DNA from: Combretum micranthum
Lineage: Eukaryota; Streptophyta; Magnoliopsida; Myrtales; Combretaceae
NCBI GenBank assembly: GCA_024138025.1
Contig: JAMXBD010002456.1
Location: 124,001 to 188,000 of the forward strand
Direction of reading: 5' to 3'
DNA length: 64,000 bases
How positions within the stretch are numbered: the first letter of the stretch is position 1; every line of letters begins with the position of its first letter. A model generated the notes under the pieces. It made no database searches. It saw only the letters and a list, made by a program, of their open reading frames with translations, and was not told the origin of the DNA. A program made the translations under genes and the position numbers. Shown here piece after piece: positions 11,253 through 21,646 of the stretch.

Positions 11253-11316
11253 GGATTCGAACCCAGGTCCTGTGGTTGGTCTAGTCATATGGGTCAGTGG
11301 TCTTAACCATTAGGCC
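11253..11316 (-). other. tRNA-like A-box/B-box pair in Ogre LTR
   Basis: On the minus strand GGCCTAATGGTTAAGAC (A-box like, 11316-11300) is followed by GGTTCGAATCC (perfect B-box, 11263-11253). The spacing is about 10 nt longer than in a standard tRNA. No acceptor stem pairs, so it is not a tRNA gene. The other two LTRs carry degraded versions (27465-27528, 35171-35234). Confidence 0.7.
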
Positions 11317-11999
11317 GTTGGCCTGTGCCTAGTTGGGTCTAGCAAAATTAATATATAAGGCACTTGAAAATTCTATTTTAATTAAACAAAATAATTTTTG
11401 AAAATTTGTTTAATTATTCTTATGAATAATTTATAACAAAAATATGTATTATATCAAGCTCGGGTAATATTTTTAATTTAATTAATTACTTTAATTATTA
11501 TCTTTTTGAATTCCAAATTGCTTCTTTTATACTCATTTTTTATTATTTACTTACCTATTTTATTTTCTATTTTTTGCATTTTTTTGCTTTTTTGTGAGCT
11601 TGACGTAATACTAATTTTTATTATAAATTCGAGCCTTAAATTGAGCAAAAATTGGGTGTCTACAACTCTAACAAGAGTTTTTGAGCACTGTTTAAGATTT
11701 ACAAAAGTTGTTTATCTGCTCGTTTAAGGAGCTCAGTTTGTAAAAGGAGTTTGTAAAATTCCTAAAGTATTTTCTGTTGTAAATCTGTTCAAGTAGGAGT
11801 GTTTCTTTGTAAAAGAAATTTGTATATTTCCTTAAGAGCTTTTCAGTTTGTAAATCTTCTCATATAAGAGCTGTTTGTAAAGAAGTCCTCATAAAGACAA
11901 AGTTAGACAAGTTCTCAGTGGAGGCAAAGTGAAGTCCTCATGTGAGGCATTGTGAAATGTCCTCATAGAGGCAAAGGAAGTCCTCCGTGGAAGCCAAAG

Positions 12000-12141
12000 A
12001 GAAGTCCTCAGTATGAAGCATTTAAAGTCTGGTCTAGAGTTATTAGCATTGTCCTAATTGCGATTAGGCGAGAAGTCCTCAGTGGGAGGCATTTGAAGTC
12101 TGGTATGGAGTTACCAGTATCGTCCTAATTGCAATTAGGCG
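12000..12141 (+). repeat. 71-bp tandem duplication in SIRE-like LTR
   Basis: 12000-12070 and 12071-12141 are diverged copies starting AGAAGTCCTCAGT and ending CAATTAGGCG. The word GAAGTCCTC recurs elsewhere between 11885 and 12220, so the LTR is built of related short units. Confidence 0.85.
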
Positions 12142-12588
12142 AGAAGTCCTTCGTGGAAGGCAAAGAGAAGTTTGGTCGTATGTTACCAGAACAGCACTTG
12201 CTTTATCAAGTAGAAGTCCTTTGTGAAGGCAATTGTAAAAGTCCTATTGTGATAGGCTTTGTTGTAATTCCTCGTCTAAGAGGTATACTGATTTTGGAAT
12301 AATTAATATAGTGGTAAAAGTCCTGTTTGAGGCATTTGCATCATGGAGAGTAGGTAGTGGGCCGAACTCCATGTTAAATCCTTGTGTTGCTTTTCTTTCT
12401 TTCTCTGTGCTTTTTTATCACTGCTTATTTGTTAATCAATTTTAATTAGTTTATTCCGCTACATTTGTTTGTTTAAGTTAACTGTTGTCTTATCTTAGTT
12501 AATAAATCTGGTTTGATAAAATCGAAAAAAATTTGTAATACTTAATTCACCCTCCCTTTTAAGTATTCTTTGTGTATTATTTCTAACA

Positions 12589-13587
12589 CGGTTTTTTATT
12601 AATGCTTGGTTTTTCTAAAATGCTAGTTCTTTCAAGATTTTCTTTGCTTCGTAGGTTCTACTGGAACTAAGTGGCAATGAAAGACGCCGCCCTTGGTATT
12701 GCTTTGAAATTACTAACACTTAGGGAGTTTCTAAGGATTAATGTAGGAAATGGTCAGTTAAAATACCTTTAAATTAAAGTGGTAATCCTAAAACGAGAAA
12801 TCGTTGATTTTCCTGTGTAGTTAGTCTCTTCTAGGCAAGTGGGTCATTAAGTAAATATTCTTCAACCTTAAAAAGAGGGCATAAATCTTTTTCCTGTTTG
12901 GATTCTAGATCATCCAAGCTTATATCTGTGCATATGTTTGATTGTTGCACTACATAAATGATTTGCTAATAAACTTACTTGATGTATAATATGTTTGGTT
13001 ATTCACTGAGCCTGTGGTTTCACTCACACTCCTAAAAACCTTTCAGGTTGACACTATGATCCTGACTTGTTACTTCTAAGAGCATGACTCTAGTAAGATC
13101 TAGAAGCTAGAAAATTATGGGATAGTTGGGATAAGTCATTTACTTTTAATTCCTAGTTGTTGTTTGGTTAGTATTTGAAATATCAGTTTATATATTTTGG
13201 AGACTTATAGAATAGGAATTTAATCTGTAATATTATATTACTCTAGACTTGTGATGACAATTATTTTACTAATTTATGGCTTACATGTATTTTTCATTTC
13301 TTATTAATGCAACTAAAAGATCTTATTTGTTTATCTGAAGGTAAACTAGTAATAGTATATATGTGTGGCATATATGCTACAACTAGGGTACTCTCGAGAT
13401 ATGACATTCTTCCTTTATCTTGGCTGTGAGCCTTGAAGAGCTCACAAGTGTGAGTTCCAAGCTTATATCTTTGAATGATTATCTTAGGAGTTTGATGAGA
13501 GGGTTAAGTGCAAATGTTGAACAAAAGTTAAGGAGAAAGCACTCTTTCCTTTACTTATATATACATGTCGGAACCCAAAGGACTAAG
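12589..13587 (+). other. Remnant of a + oriented LTR, no gene
   Basis: No coding frame is seen. Around 13020 the text (CACTGAGCC...TTTCACTCAC...CCTTTCAG) resembles the R/U5 zone of chromovirus-like LTRs. It is followed by a short mini-exon-like stretch at 13047-13092 (stop at 13077-13079, ATG at 13084, donor-like GTAAGA at 13093). It continues after the F2 LTR at 17107. Confidence 0.35.
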
Positions 13588-13923
13588 CGTCACGCCCCAT
13601 AGGGTACCCTAAACGTAACAGTCCGCCACATGCCATATAAGATTCCCGAATTACCACCTTAGTCTTTCGAGAGTCTCATATAGATGTAAGGCGTACCTTT
13701 ACACAATAGAGTACAAGTCCGAATGGAGATAAAAGCTTAATTTGGCATGCATAGGCAATAGGATATAATTCATGAACATAAATAAATATTACAAAATTCT
13801 AAGGGGCATTCCCCCGCAAAAGAATATTTAACGGTCCATTACAGTCATCCAAGTCTTAGAAGTTTTGTATGGAAGTCTAATACAAAAATTATAACTTCTA
13901 GGGAAAACTCCTAGCTTCGGTAC

Positions 13924-13965
13924 CTGTTCAGCCGGGTCTCTTCGCCTAAGCCATAAATGCGTAAG
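13924..13965 (-). other. Candidate third LTR exon, copy a
   Basis: Minus strand: pyrimidine-rich CCATTCCTTTTGCAG precedes 42 nt that end ACAG before GTACC. If the ATG of the 14664-14733 exon is joined here, the frame is open for 20 codons starting M-A-D and ends at TAG (13913-13911). The same 42-nt length and stop position are seen in copy d (46328-46369). Splicing is predicted only. Confidence 0.35.
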
Positions 13966-14189
13966 CTGCAAAAGGAATGGTCTGTAGGGACGTAAGCTAA
14001 CTAGCTTAGTGAGTGTAATCTCCCACAAAAACATTTATATCACAACAATTCGACCAAGTTATTAATCAAGCAAGTGTATGCATCAAACACATGAGTTCAA
14101 CATACATATGACCAACCGGAAATCATATGTGGATGGAATTGCGCCCTCCATCCCGGGTTAGCAGATTAACGAATCCTGTGGTACAACAA

Positions 14190-14369
14190 TATCCCGTTTA
14201 TGGATCACGGCTAACCTACAATTATCGATGTCGTTTATGGTTCACGACTAACCTACGATTATCGATGTCGTTTATGGTTCACGACTAACCTACGATTATT
14301 CGATGTCGTTTATGGTTCACGACTAACCTACGATTATTCGATGTCGTTTATGGTTCACGACTAACCTAC
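14190..14369. repeat. 37-38 bp tandem repeat in F2 LTR
   Basis: Five units of the type ATCGATGTCGTTTATGGTTC followed by ACGACTAACCTACG. Other F2 copies hold a different number and length of related units at the same place (for example about 46620-46700, 30-bp units), so it is a hypervariable site of the LTR. Confidence 0.85.
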
Positions 14370-14663
14370 AAATGCTCATGCTCCATCCCCTTGTGATATG
14401 CACTGTCAATTTATCATTTACTCAAGTAGTTGATTAAGCCAATTTACTTAGGCGATCAATCAATTTATCAGACAATCCATCATAGCTAACTATACAATCA
14501 AAGTTTATCACCCGGTTTCGATATTCTTAATTTGTTTCTCACATCATCAACAATCATATAATTTCCCAATAATCCCATTATTCATATTCCATTCAATTGA
14601 CCTACATTCTAGTGCACTACTTTACAAGCACATACAATAAATGAATTGGGAAGAAAAACTCAC

Positions 14664-14733
14664 TCCGCCATCGGTACTCCGGTCTTCTAGTAGTAATAGT
14701 CCGGAGGTAACTCGTCACCGTCCACGGGTTCAC
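14664..14733 (-). other. Conserved LTR mini-exon, copy a (70 nt)
   Basis: Minus strand: acceptor ATGAATAG at 14734, then a frame reading GEPVDGDELPPDYYY and TAG (48 nt from GGT 14734 to stop 14687), then ATGGCGGA directly before donor GTGAGT (14663-14658). The five other full F2 copies have the same parts. In copies d and e the exon is also exactly 70 nt. Between a and d the last eight codons, stop included, differ at six positions, all synonymous. No ATG occurs in the predicted leader exon, so the acidic tail has no obvious start; the ATG in this exon would be the first AUG of a spliced transcript. Confidence 0.6.
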
Positions 14734-16372
14734 CTATTCATATAAGAAATTACCCTAATAAGTATTCTATCAACTTAGGACACTAAAACTCTAAGGAAAC
14801 TTAGTGAAATCGGAATTCGCGTCATTTCCGAAGTTCCGTTTTAAAATGGCCATAACTTGGTCGTTTTAAGTCGGAATTTCGCAAATTATATACCGATTCC
14901 TATCTACTTCGGAAGAGCTTTCCAAATATGAAGTTTAAATCAAGTTTTGAAAATATCTAAGCCTCGGAATTGAGGGATCAGATCTGTACAGCGGGTTCTT
15001 TGATTCCAAAAATGCGGTTTTGATGAATGCATTTGAGATTCCTAAGTATAAAATGATACTAAATGCAATGGTAATGATTTTCCCTATCATGAATGTCATG
15101 ATGTGAACTTTAATGAGTCTATGTTCTTACAACTTTTTGGATTTAAAGAATTTACAAATAAACTTTCTTAGAAACCATTTCTACTAAATGTTTAGTAAGT
15201 GAGTTTACTACATTTGACCACATCTACATTTTACATGGATTTCCTTTAGAAAAACTCTACTTTATTTAAAGAAATTTTGATCCTTATATTAGTTATATCC
15301 TAAGGCCTTTATTTCTTTAATAAAACTCACATTTATAAACTTTTAAGTGGGTCTTTTACTATGGGGTTTCCAAAAATCCGAATTTACAAAAGTTCATTTT
15401 CAAGTTGATTCCTTTAGGAAAAATATATTTTATACTTGAAACTTTAAGTATCTATTATACCTATATCCTAAGGACTTCATTTATTTAAGAAAATATCATT
15501 TTTGAAGTTGGAAAAATAGTGTTTTCTAACCCTACATCCATTATTACGAATTTGGTTTTCATAACTTTTAACTCAAAACTCCTATGGACTTCATTTCTTG
15601 TTTCCAACATTTTCTTTAGTAAAAACTCCTTTAGACTCATGAAAAATACTACTAACATTATCTATTACCCATAGGCTCATTTCTCTTATGAAATACATGT
15701 TTAGAAGTTGTTAAAAGTGTTTTTGACCTTGGTTTTCAAAGTCATCCGAATTTTCAAAAGTCTTTTTCTTGTAAAGTACTTTTCTTTTTGACTTCATGGA
15801 CCCATATATATATAGATCTATACACTAGAAAAGTCATTTACTAAAGACAAAAGTGTTAAAGACTATTTATGCACATATGAACAAAATAATAATGAAACTA
15901 TAAATGCCTACATGATCATGAGTATCAAGATGATGGATCTACTTTATTAAAAGCTTAAATGAGTTTTAAAAACATAAAAACCATATTTTTATAAAAGATC
16001 CTTTGTTTAAAAGACTTTTTGATGGATAAAAGTAAAGCTTTTGGTATAGAAACTCTTTAAAAGATAGATCTACTTTGTAATGGTTCGGGATTTTTGTGTT
16101 GTTATCTCATTGTTCCTACTACAAGATCATGGGAACATGGAGTTGAGATAACCAAAATCACTTAGCCATAACAAAGTTTCATGAGTTGGAAGTAGTGGAT
16201 CATTACTTACTTGAAGTGGATGGAAGATAGAAGAGAAAAATGAGAAGTTGTGAGTGTGGGTGTGGGGGCTCAAGTTTCAGCCAAAGGGGAAAGAAGAGAG
16301 GATTGAGGAGCTTTTTCACACTTTGTAACTTTTAGAAAGTGGAGAGAAATGAGGAGAGAGAGATAAAGATAG

Positions 16373-16380
16373 TTTATATA
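16373..16380 (-). promoter_or_regulatory. TATA box, F2 LTR copy a
   Basis: TATATAAA on the minus strand, about 730 bp inside the right LTR edge, followed by a CT-rich leader without ATG up to the donor at 16210. Confidence 0.6.
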
Positions 16381-16464
16381 GGAGTTGATTTAGGTTAAAT
16401 GAAGAAAGAAAAAATCAAATTGGAGCATGGGAGGGGGGGGCCAAATGGCGCCGGTTTGGAAGCT

Positions 16465-16504
<40 letters not shown>
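16465..16504. repeat. 40-bp poly-G run
   Basis: Uninterrupted G from 16465 to 16504 on the + strand, with a shorter G8 just before at about 16433. It sits 85 bp upstream (in LTR sense) of the TATA box. Other F2 copies have 5-13 G at the same place. Confidence 0.85.
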
Positions 16505-16505
<1 letters not shown>

Positions 16506-17106
16506 AGACTTGACTTGTTTCATTTGATTTAGCTTGATTTGATCCATGCATCATTTGTCATAATTTGTAAGAGGTGAAGTGACAAAAGTTATGGAAGAAA
16601 GGAAAGGATTTGATTGATGTTAAGAGTTAGATTTGTAGGGTAGGCTAATAGGTAGACTAGGTAGTACTTTATGAATAGTAATGAATAGTTGACAAGACAA
16701 TTTAATTTCGGTAGTAATGAAATACGAATAAAAAGGCTATAACTGTATTTTTCATAAACCGAAAAATTATGAAAAATATATTTTTGAAATCCTTATTTTA
16801 TTTCGGTTCAAATGAGTACTCATGAGAATATTTTTGAAATTCTAGATCCGGGGCACGTTTTTCTATAATGGGTCTCGGGATGACCCGGAATCGAAATTTT
16901 CTTAAAATCAGATATTTTCTTAGTTTGAAATATATTCAAGAATTATAATCAAAAGTAAATTTTCTTAGAAAAGTTTATTAATTGGAAACGAGGAAAAGCG
17001 GAATTAGGGTTCCTAGTTCTCACTCCAGACTTGAGCTATTCCGATTTAGGGTTTTTGGTTTCCGGTTCTAGGGTTATCTTAGCTACTTGGAAAACCGGGG
17101 TTTACA

Positions 17107-19067
17107 CTAAGCTAAGGTGTGACATCAACTTTTCTTTTTTTAAAGTGATGAACATTTTTTTAGGCTCATATAGGAACCAACGAGGAGATGTTACAAGAAA
17201 CATCCCCTTCACTCTCCCTAAGTGATGCCAAGAACCTGAGGTTTTAAGGAAGCTATCAAGTTTCATATCCTTTTTTCACAAGTTAAGAGAACTCTGAGCT
17301 CAACATGAGTATAAGCTTGGACATGAGAAAAGAATCTAAAGCCTTTTTACTTCCTTTTTTTTTTTTTTTTTTTTTGTATCCTTAATTTAAAACCCTAAGG
17401 CAAAGGGAAGACTACCCTACAACTTTTCTCTTTTCCTTTCTAACTTACTCTATGTGAAAGGAAACCATGATAAATGTAACATTAACTCTATATGACTATT
17501 ACTTAAATACAAATATAGTAACTACATACTTATAAGCTTTGCTTTCGTTTACTTTATAAATGCTTAAGAGGAACCCTCTAAGATGTCCTAATGATAGCTG
17601 AACCTTATAAAAACACCAAAATGAAAATGAAACACTATGGAACACAATATGACCCGACTGATCCGAGGCCTTCCTAACCTTGAATGAAGAAAATAATGTT
17701 GGAAATGGATAGAGCATTCAAAAACGATGGAAAACGATTACTCATTCCTGAGAATCGAACTTAAAAATACTTAAATATAACCATTTTAAGGAAAAAGGAT
17801 GGAATCAGGAAAATATAACAAGAATGGTAGAATTAGAATGACTCTTTAGAAAATCTTAGTAAGATACTTATTATGAAACTATCTCTTTGTTTAAGAGTAG
17901 ACAAAACTAAGGTTGTATTTCTAGAAGACTATTTTGACTAGGGCAAGATCATGGTTCCATGAGTAATCTATTATGATTACTTATTGATTGCTGTAATATA
18001 GTAACATTGGTACTCTTTAAATGTAACTTATAAATGAATTCTATTTGGGGAATATGGGACTCACATGTGTTCTTTAATCTTGTGTGACAAAGTTACTTTA
18101 AATTTATTATAACATCGATATGTTTGGTGATGAGTATGTTTTGAATACATTATATTGTGATTGTCTGACTACTAGTTGGTCACCATTAAAGAATCAATAA
18201 GCTTTACTTTGCTCAAATTAATAATCAACTTGGTCATGCATAACATTTCGAGTCACATGAAGAAGTCTATTAGTACGAGCATGGGACTGGATAGGCTGTT
18301 ATCGTGCTGGGACATGGGCCTTGCTCCTGCTTAGGGAACTACTTTGCTTGAGGAATGCAACCTTAAGTTTGGAGCCATGCCAAATCGATCCATGGGGGAT
18401 GCTTGAGACTAGCAGGGGATAGGATCACAAAGATCTTCAAAATGAATTCCCCAACCTTGTCACGTGTAAATCTGTTATATACATGGTTTTTGGATGACTA
18501 TATATATGTGTGTGTGCGTGTTTGCGTACATGCATGCGTGCGTACACGTGTGTGTTCCATATGGTTTCTTGCATTGCATATGATTGACTCTAAATAACTT
18601 GGTTATTTATTGTATGTCCAGTACGTTTGAGGGGGTTATCCATAAGCATGTTATAGTTAACCCTTTTAGATTCTTGTTGACGTAGGGAGAGTACAGTTTT
18701 TAACACCAAGAAAGGGGCTTACTAAGGTAGTTATCTTTAAGGTCTTAGGGCTTTTTAGGGAAGTAGTATGAAGGAAGAAGACTTGCTTTTTAGAATCCCT
18801 TAGAAATATTCTAAAAGACTTCTATGTTTATGGATGATTGTAATAAGACCTTTTATGGTAGATTTTTGTGGGGATATGCCCTCGATATGAAGTAATATTT
18901 GATTAATGGTTTTCAATTGACTCGTAATCTTTCATGCTTTACTATTATCTTCTTGAATTTTACTAACTCTACTGACATACCGTTAATTGTAGGCACACCT
19001 TATACATGGTAAGTGAAGTCTTTACGTGATTGAAGGAGTCAATCCTAGGTTTCCATGCTATGTGTGG
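17107..19067. other. Non-coding, older LTR-like sequence
   Basis: No gene recognised. 17107 continues the sequence interrupted at 13587. Poly-T lies near 17359-17376. GGGACTGGATAGGCTGTTAT (18285) recalls the middle of gypsy LTRs. A (GT)n-type simple repeat with GCGT interruptions is at about 18503-18556. Confidence 0.4.
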
Positions 19068-19069
19068 GC

Positions 19070-19575
19070 CCTATGGCTGCAAACTAGCTAAGCTACTCAC
19101 AAGTTACTTGAGCTTGGCTTGCTTCAAGTTTGGTGAGGCTCGTGAATAAACTCATTCAAGCTCGTAAAGAGGCTTGCGAATGGGCTCGTTAATAGGCTCA
19201 CTAACAAGCTCGTTACTTGATTTGTGAATTTTTTATGTATGATATATTATATATAATTAGATGATTAAAACAACAAAATTAATGTCTATTTAATAGTTAT
19301 GTATATTTATAGAAACACTTATATATTATATTTTAGGTTTTAAAAAATGGAAAATGAGCTATCTAAAAGAATTGAGGTTGAGCTCAAATTTTAGGCTCGA
19401 TTAAAAGCTCAGTAGACTTGATAAAAAACTCAGCTCGAGCTTGTTTCATAAACGAGCTAAGCTTGAGCTAAAATTTCAAGCTCGATAACAAGCTCATCTC
19501 GAGGAGTGTTGATAAATTTTAAACGAACAAGGCCAAGCCTTCAAAGCTTGGCTCAACTTAGTTATTTACAACTTA
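19070..19575. repeat. GAGCTTG-rich interspersed repeat, possible MITE
   Basis: Dense variants of AAGCTCG, GGCTCG and GAGCTTG on both strands. The outer parts are weakly inverted (GCTGCAAACTAGCTAAGCT at the left against GTTGTAAATAACTAAGTTG read from the right). No clear TSD. Similar AGCTCG-rich elements are common in plant genomes; the class is not proven here. Confidence 0.4.
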
Positions 19576-19738
19576 TGCATGGCAGCTGTCGCATTTAGGG
19601 CATCCCTATATGTATGATAACAACTAGGATCAAATTACTTAAGGGTATAAGTTTCTCAATCAGTTTAATCGATTAAATGAATGATTAGAAGAGCGATTAA
19701 CTACGCCTATTTAACTAATGATTGTGTAAGCACCTTAA

Positions 19739-20870
19739 TGTTAGGATGTTCCAAACCATATTAGTTGGATATTTTTAAGTGAAATTCATCTAGAATTGAT
19801 ACACAGAGGAATAAATTGTTAATTTCAAGTAAGATGGAGCAAATTTGACCAAATCAAATGAAATTGACAAAGAAAATGAGAGATGAGTATGACCCAGGAT
19901 CCATACACCTCATAGCAAGAGTGGTGGCTAAAGAATTGGAGATCAGAAGGGCATATACACCCCATATTTGGTGAGTATCAAGCAAACATAGGAACATGAG
20001 CTGCTACGCCCCTGTCACGCCTTGTATCGAGGGGTGTGTCTACCTAGTTTTCTTACCTGATTGTACTACGCCCCTTGCCCTGGGGCGTATGGAGGGGCAT
20101 ATCAAGTCACCTGCCCTCGTTTATTTTATTTTCTTTGATTTTTGAGGCCACATATACATCTATATATAGCGTCCAAAATTTAAGAAGAGGGAGAGTTACA
20201 AATTTCTCAGATTTTTTAGAGGTTTTTTTGAGCAGTCATTAGGGAAAACAAGTCAAGGGATTCAAGATCTTGGCCATACAAGATTCAATTCTCAAGGTTA
20301 TATTTATGAATTCTACTTTCTCTTATAGATTTTGTGTTTCTTTTGTAAATATCATGGAGGAGTAGACACTAGATCTAGGTCTTGTTTGAATTCTAATTTT
20401 TTCATGTGATAAGGATTTACTTTTAATGAAAATCTTATTGATGTTCTTCTGCTCATTTGTATGTTTTCTGATTGTTTCCTAGATTCATATGTCCAGAGCA
20501 TGAATTTATGTCTTATATCATCTAAGTTAATTGAGAAATTGCTTTTATGATTAGATCTATGCAATTGATGAGATTTGATTGTAATTCTAGAGATAAGATA
20601 GCAAGAATCTTCTGTTAATTATGGAATTTTTGATGAGTTCATGTCCCTAATGTGATCTTATGTAGCTATTAATTGATGAGTGATCCTAATTGATAAACCT
20701 AGGGTTAGATAAATTAATAGATTCGAGAGAATTGTTAACCTGCTTTTGGAACTTAACAGCATAAGAACTCAATTTTGATAAACTCTGGATTCCAGGGATT
20801 CACATGATGAAATAAATATAGACAAGACCTAGGTCGTTTTGATTTATTGAATTAAACCTTGATTTTCATG
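19739..20870 (+). repeat. Probable Athila 5' LTR and leader
   Basis: Upstream of the Athila gag frame. Features: inverted ACGCCCC/GGGGCGT (20068-20074, 20082-20088) of the kind common in Athila LTRs, a TATATATA box at 20161-20168 and a long transcribed leader. The left edge (TGTTAGGATG at 19739) is a guess. No convincing PBS remains before gag. Confidence 0.4.
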
Positions 20871-20881
20871 GCAATTTCAAT

Positions 20882-21646
20882 TTGGTTCTCGAGCTGCTAA
20901 GAACCAAATCTAATTTTGCCAGACCGACTTTAGTGGGGATTAACTCAAGCATGGTTCGCCCACATGTTGATGCTAACAACTTTAAAATTGAAGCCAGTTG
21001 TGATACAATAGGTACAACAATATGCTCAATTCGATGGGTTGCAAGACGAAGATTTGAATGCTCATATCAGCTCTTTCTAGAGATTTTTGATATGTTTAAG
21101 TTTAATGGTGTGAGCGATGATGCAATCCGCCTTCACCTCTTTCCATTCTCTATGAGAGGCAAGGCAAAGCAATGGCTTAACTCTTTGCCAAGAAATTCCA
21201 TCACTACATGGCAAGAGTTGATCAAAAAATTGATGGACAAGTTCTTTCCTCCCTCAAAAACTGTTAAATTCAAAGCTAAGATTCAATCCTACCATCAACA
21301 TGACATAGAGACTTTGTATGAGACATGGAAGAGTTTCAAAGAATAAATGAGGAAGTGCCCATTCCATGGGATTCTCGAGTGGCTACAAATGCAAATTTTC
21401 TACAATGGGCTCAACTATCAAACAAGACAAATGATAGATACCGCATCTGATGGTACTTTGAACCATAAGACACTACAAGAAAGTTTGACCTTATTTGAAG
21501 ACATGGTCACTAACAACTATGAGTGGTCACATACATGGAGTAGAGAGAAGAAGGCTATGGGTGTTCTTGATGTAGATATGGCCACCACAATCATGTCTAA
21601 AGTTGAAGCTCTTTCAAGGAAGATTGATGGGTTAATAGTCTCATAG
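20882..21646 (+). pseudogene. gag: Athila gag remnant
   Basis: The frame matches Athila gag (Retrotrans_gag domain): NFARPTLVG and VRPHVDANNFKIE at the N-terminus, then DMFKFNGVSDDAIRLHLFPF, then AKQWLNSLPRNSITTWQEL, KFFPPSKTVKFKAKI and, after one in-frame TAA at 21344-21346, MIDTASDGTLNHKT. A small frameshifted stretch lies before QLFLEIFDMF. There is no credible ATG start. The single in-frame stop and one indel make it dead. Confidence 0.85.

Larger units (their letters stand above)
8907..11664 (-). mobile_element. Solo LTR of Ogre-type (Tat) gypsy element
   Basis: Starts TGTCGAGC and ends GTGTCTACA on the + strand, flanked by ACTCT at 8902-8906 and 11665-11669. It matches along its length the two LTRs of the complete element at 25025-35345, including the GAGTCGCCACC block, the GTGCCTACGTACTCGC block and the GC-rich centre. 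It carries a minus-strand TATA (10757-10765). No internal region is present, so it is a solo LTR left by LTR-LTR recombination. Confidence 0.92.
8543..12588 (+). mobile_element. SIRE-like copia 3' LTR with polypurine tract, split by an Ogre LTR
   Basis: A purine run (8543-8567) directly precedes a TG start at 8568 (TGTTGGAATG). The LTR ends TTCTAACA at 12588, following CACCCTCCCTTTTAAG, the type of 3' end seen in SIRE/Maximus LTRs. A TATA box is at 8717-8724. The 2758-bp insertion at 8907-11664 is removed by its TSD, leaving an LTR of about 1.26 kb, a normal size for the lineage. A PPT on the left means this is the 3' LTR of a + strand element whose body is missing or unrecognisable. The five bases after 12588 are CGGTT. 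Confidence 0.75.
13588..17106 (-). mobile_element. F2 solo LTR, copy a
   Basis: Family F2 LTRs start TGTCACGCC (here CGTCACGCC) and end GGGGTTTACA on the + strand. This copy is bounded by CTAAG at 13583-13587 and 17107-17111, a perfect 5-bp TSD, and is 3519 bp long. TATATAAA on the minus strand (16373-16380), a CT-rich leader and a donor (GTAAGT, 16210-16205) show that transcription would run leftwards. It includes a variable tandem repeat (14190-14369), the mini-exon (14664-14733) and a 40-bp G run. A conserved CTCACTAAGCTAGTTAGCTTA block on the minus strand (about 14012) resembles Tekay/Del chromovirus LTRs; that assignment is inference. Confidence 0.9.

Noticed and set aside
11247..11320. 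A functional tRNA gene
   Set aside because: A- and B-box words are present, but the acceptor and anticodon stems do not pair and the spacing is too long.
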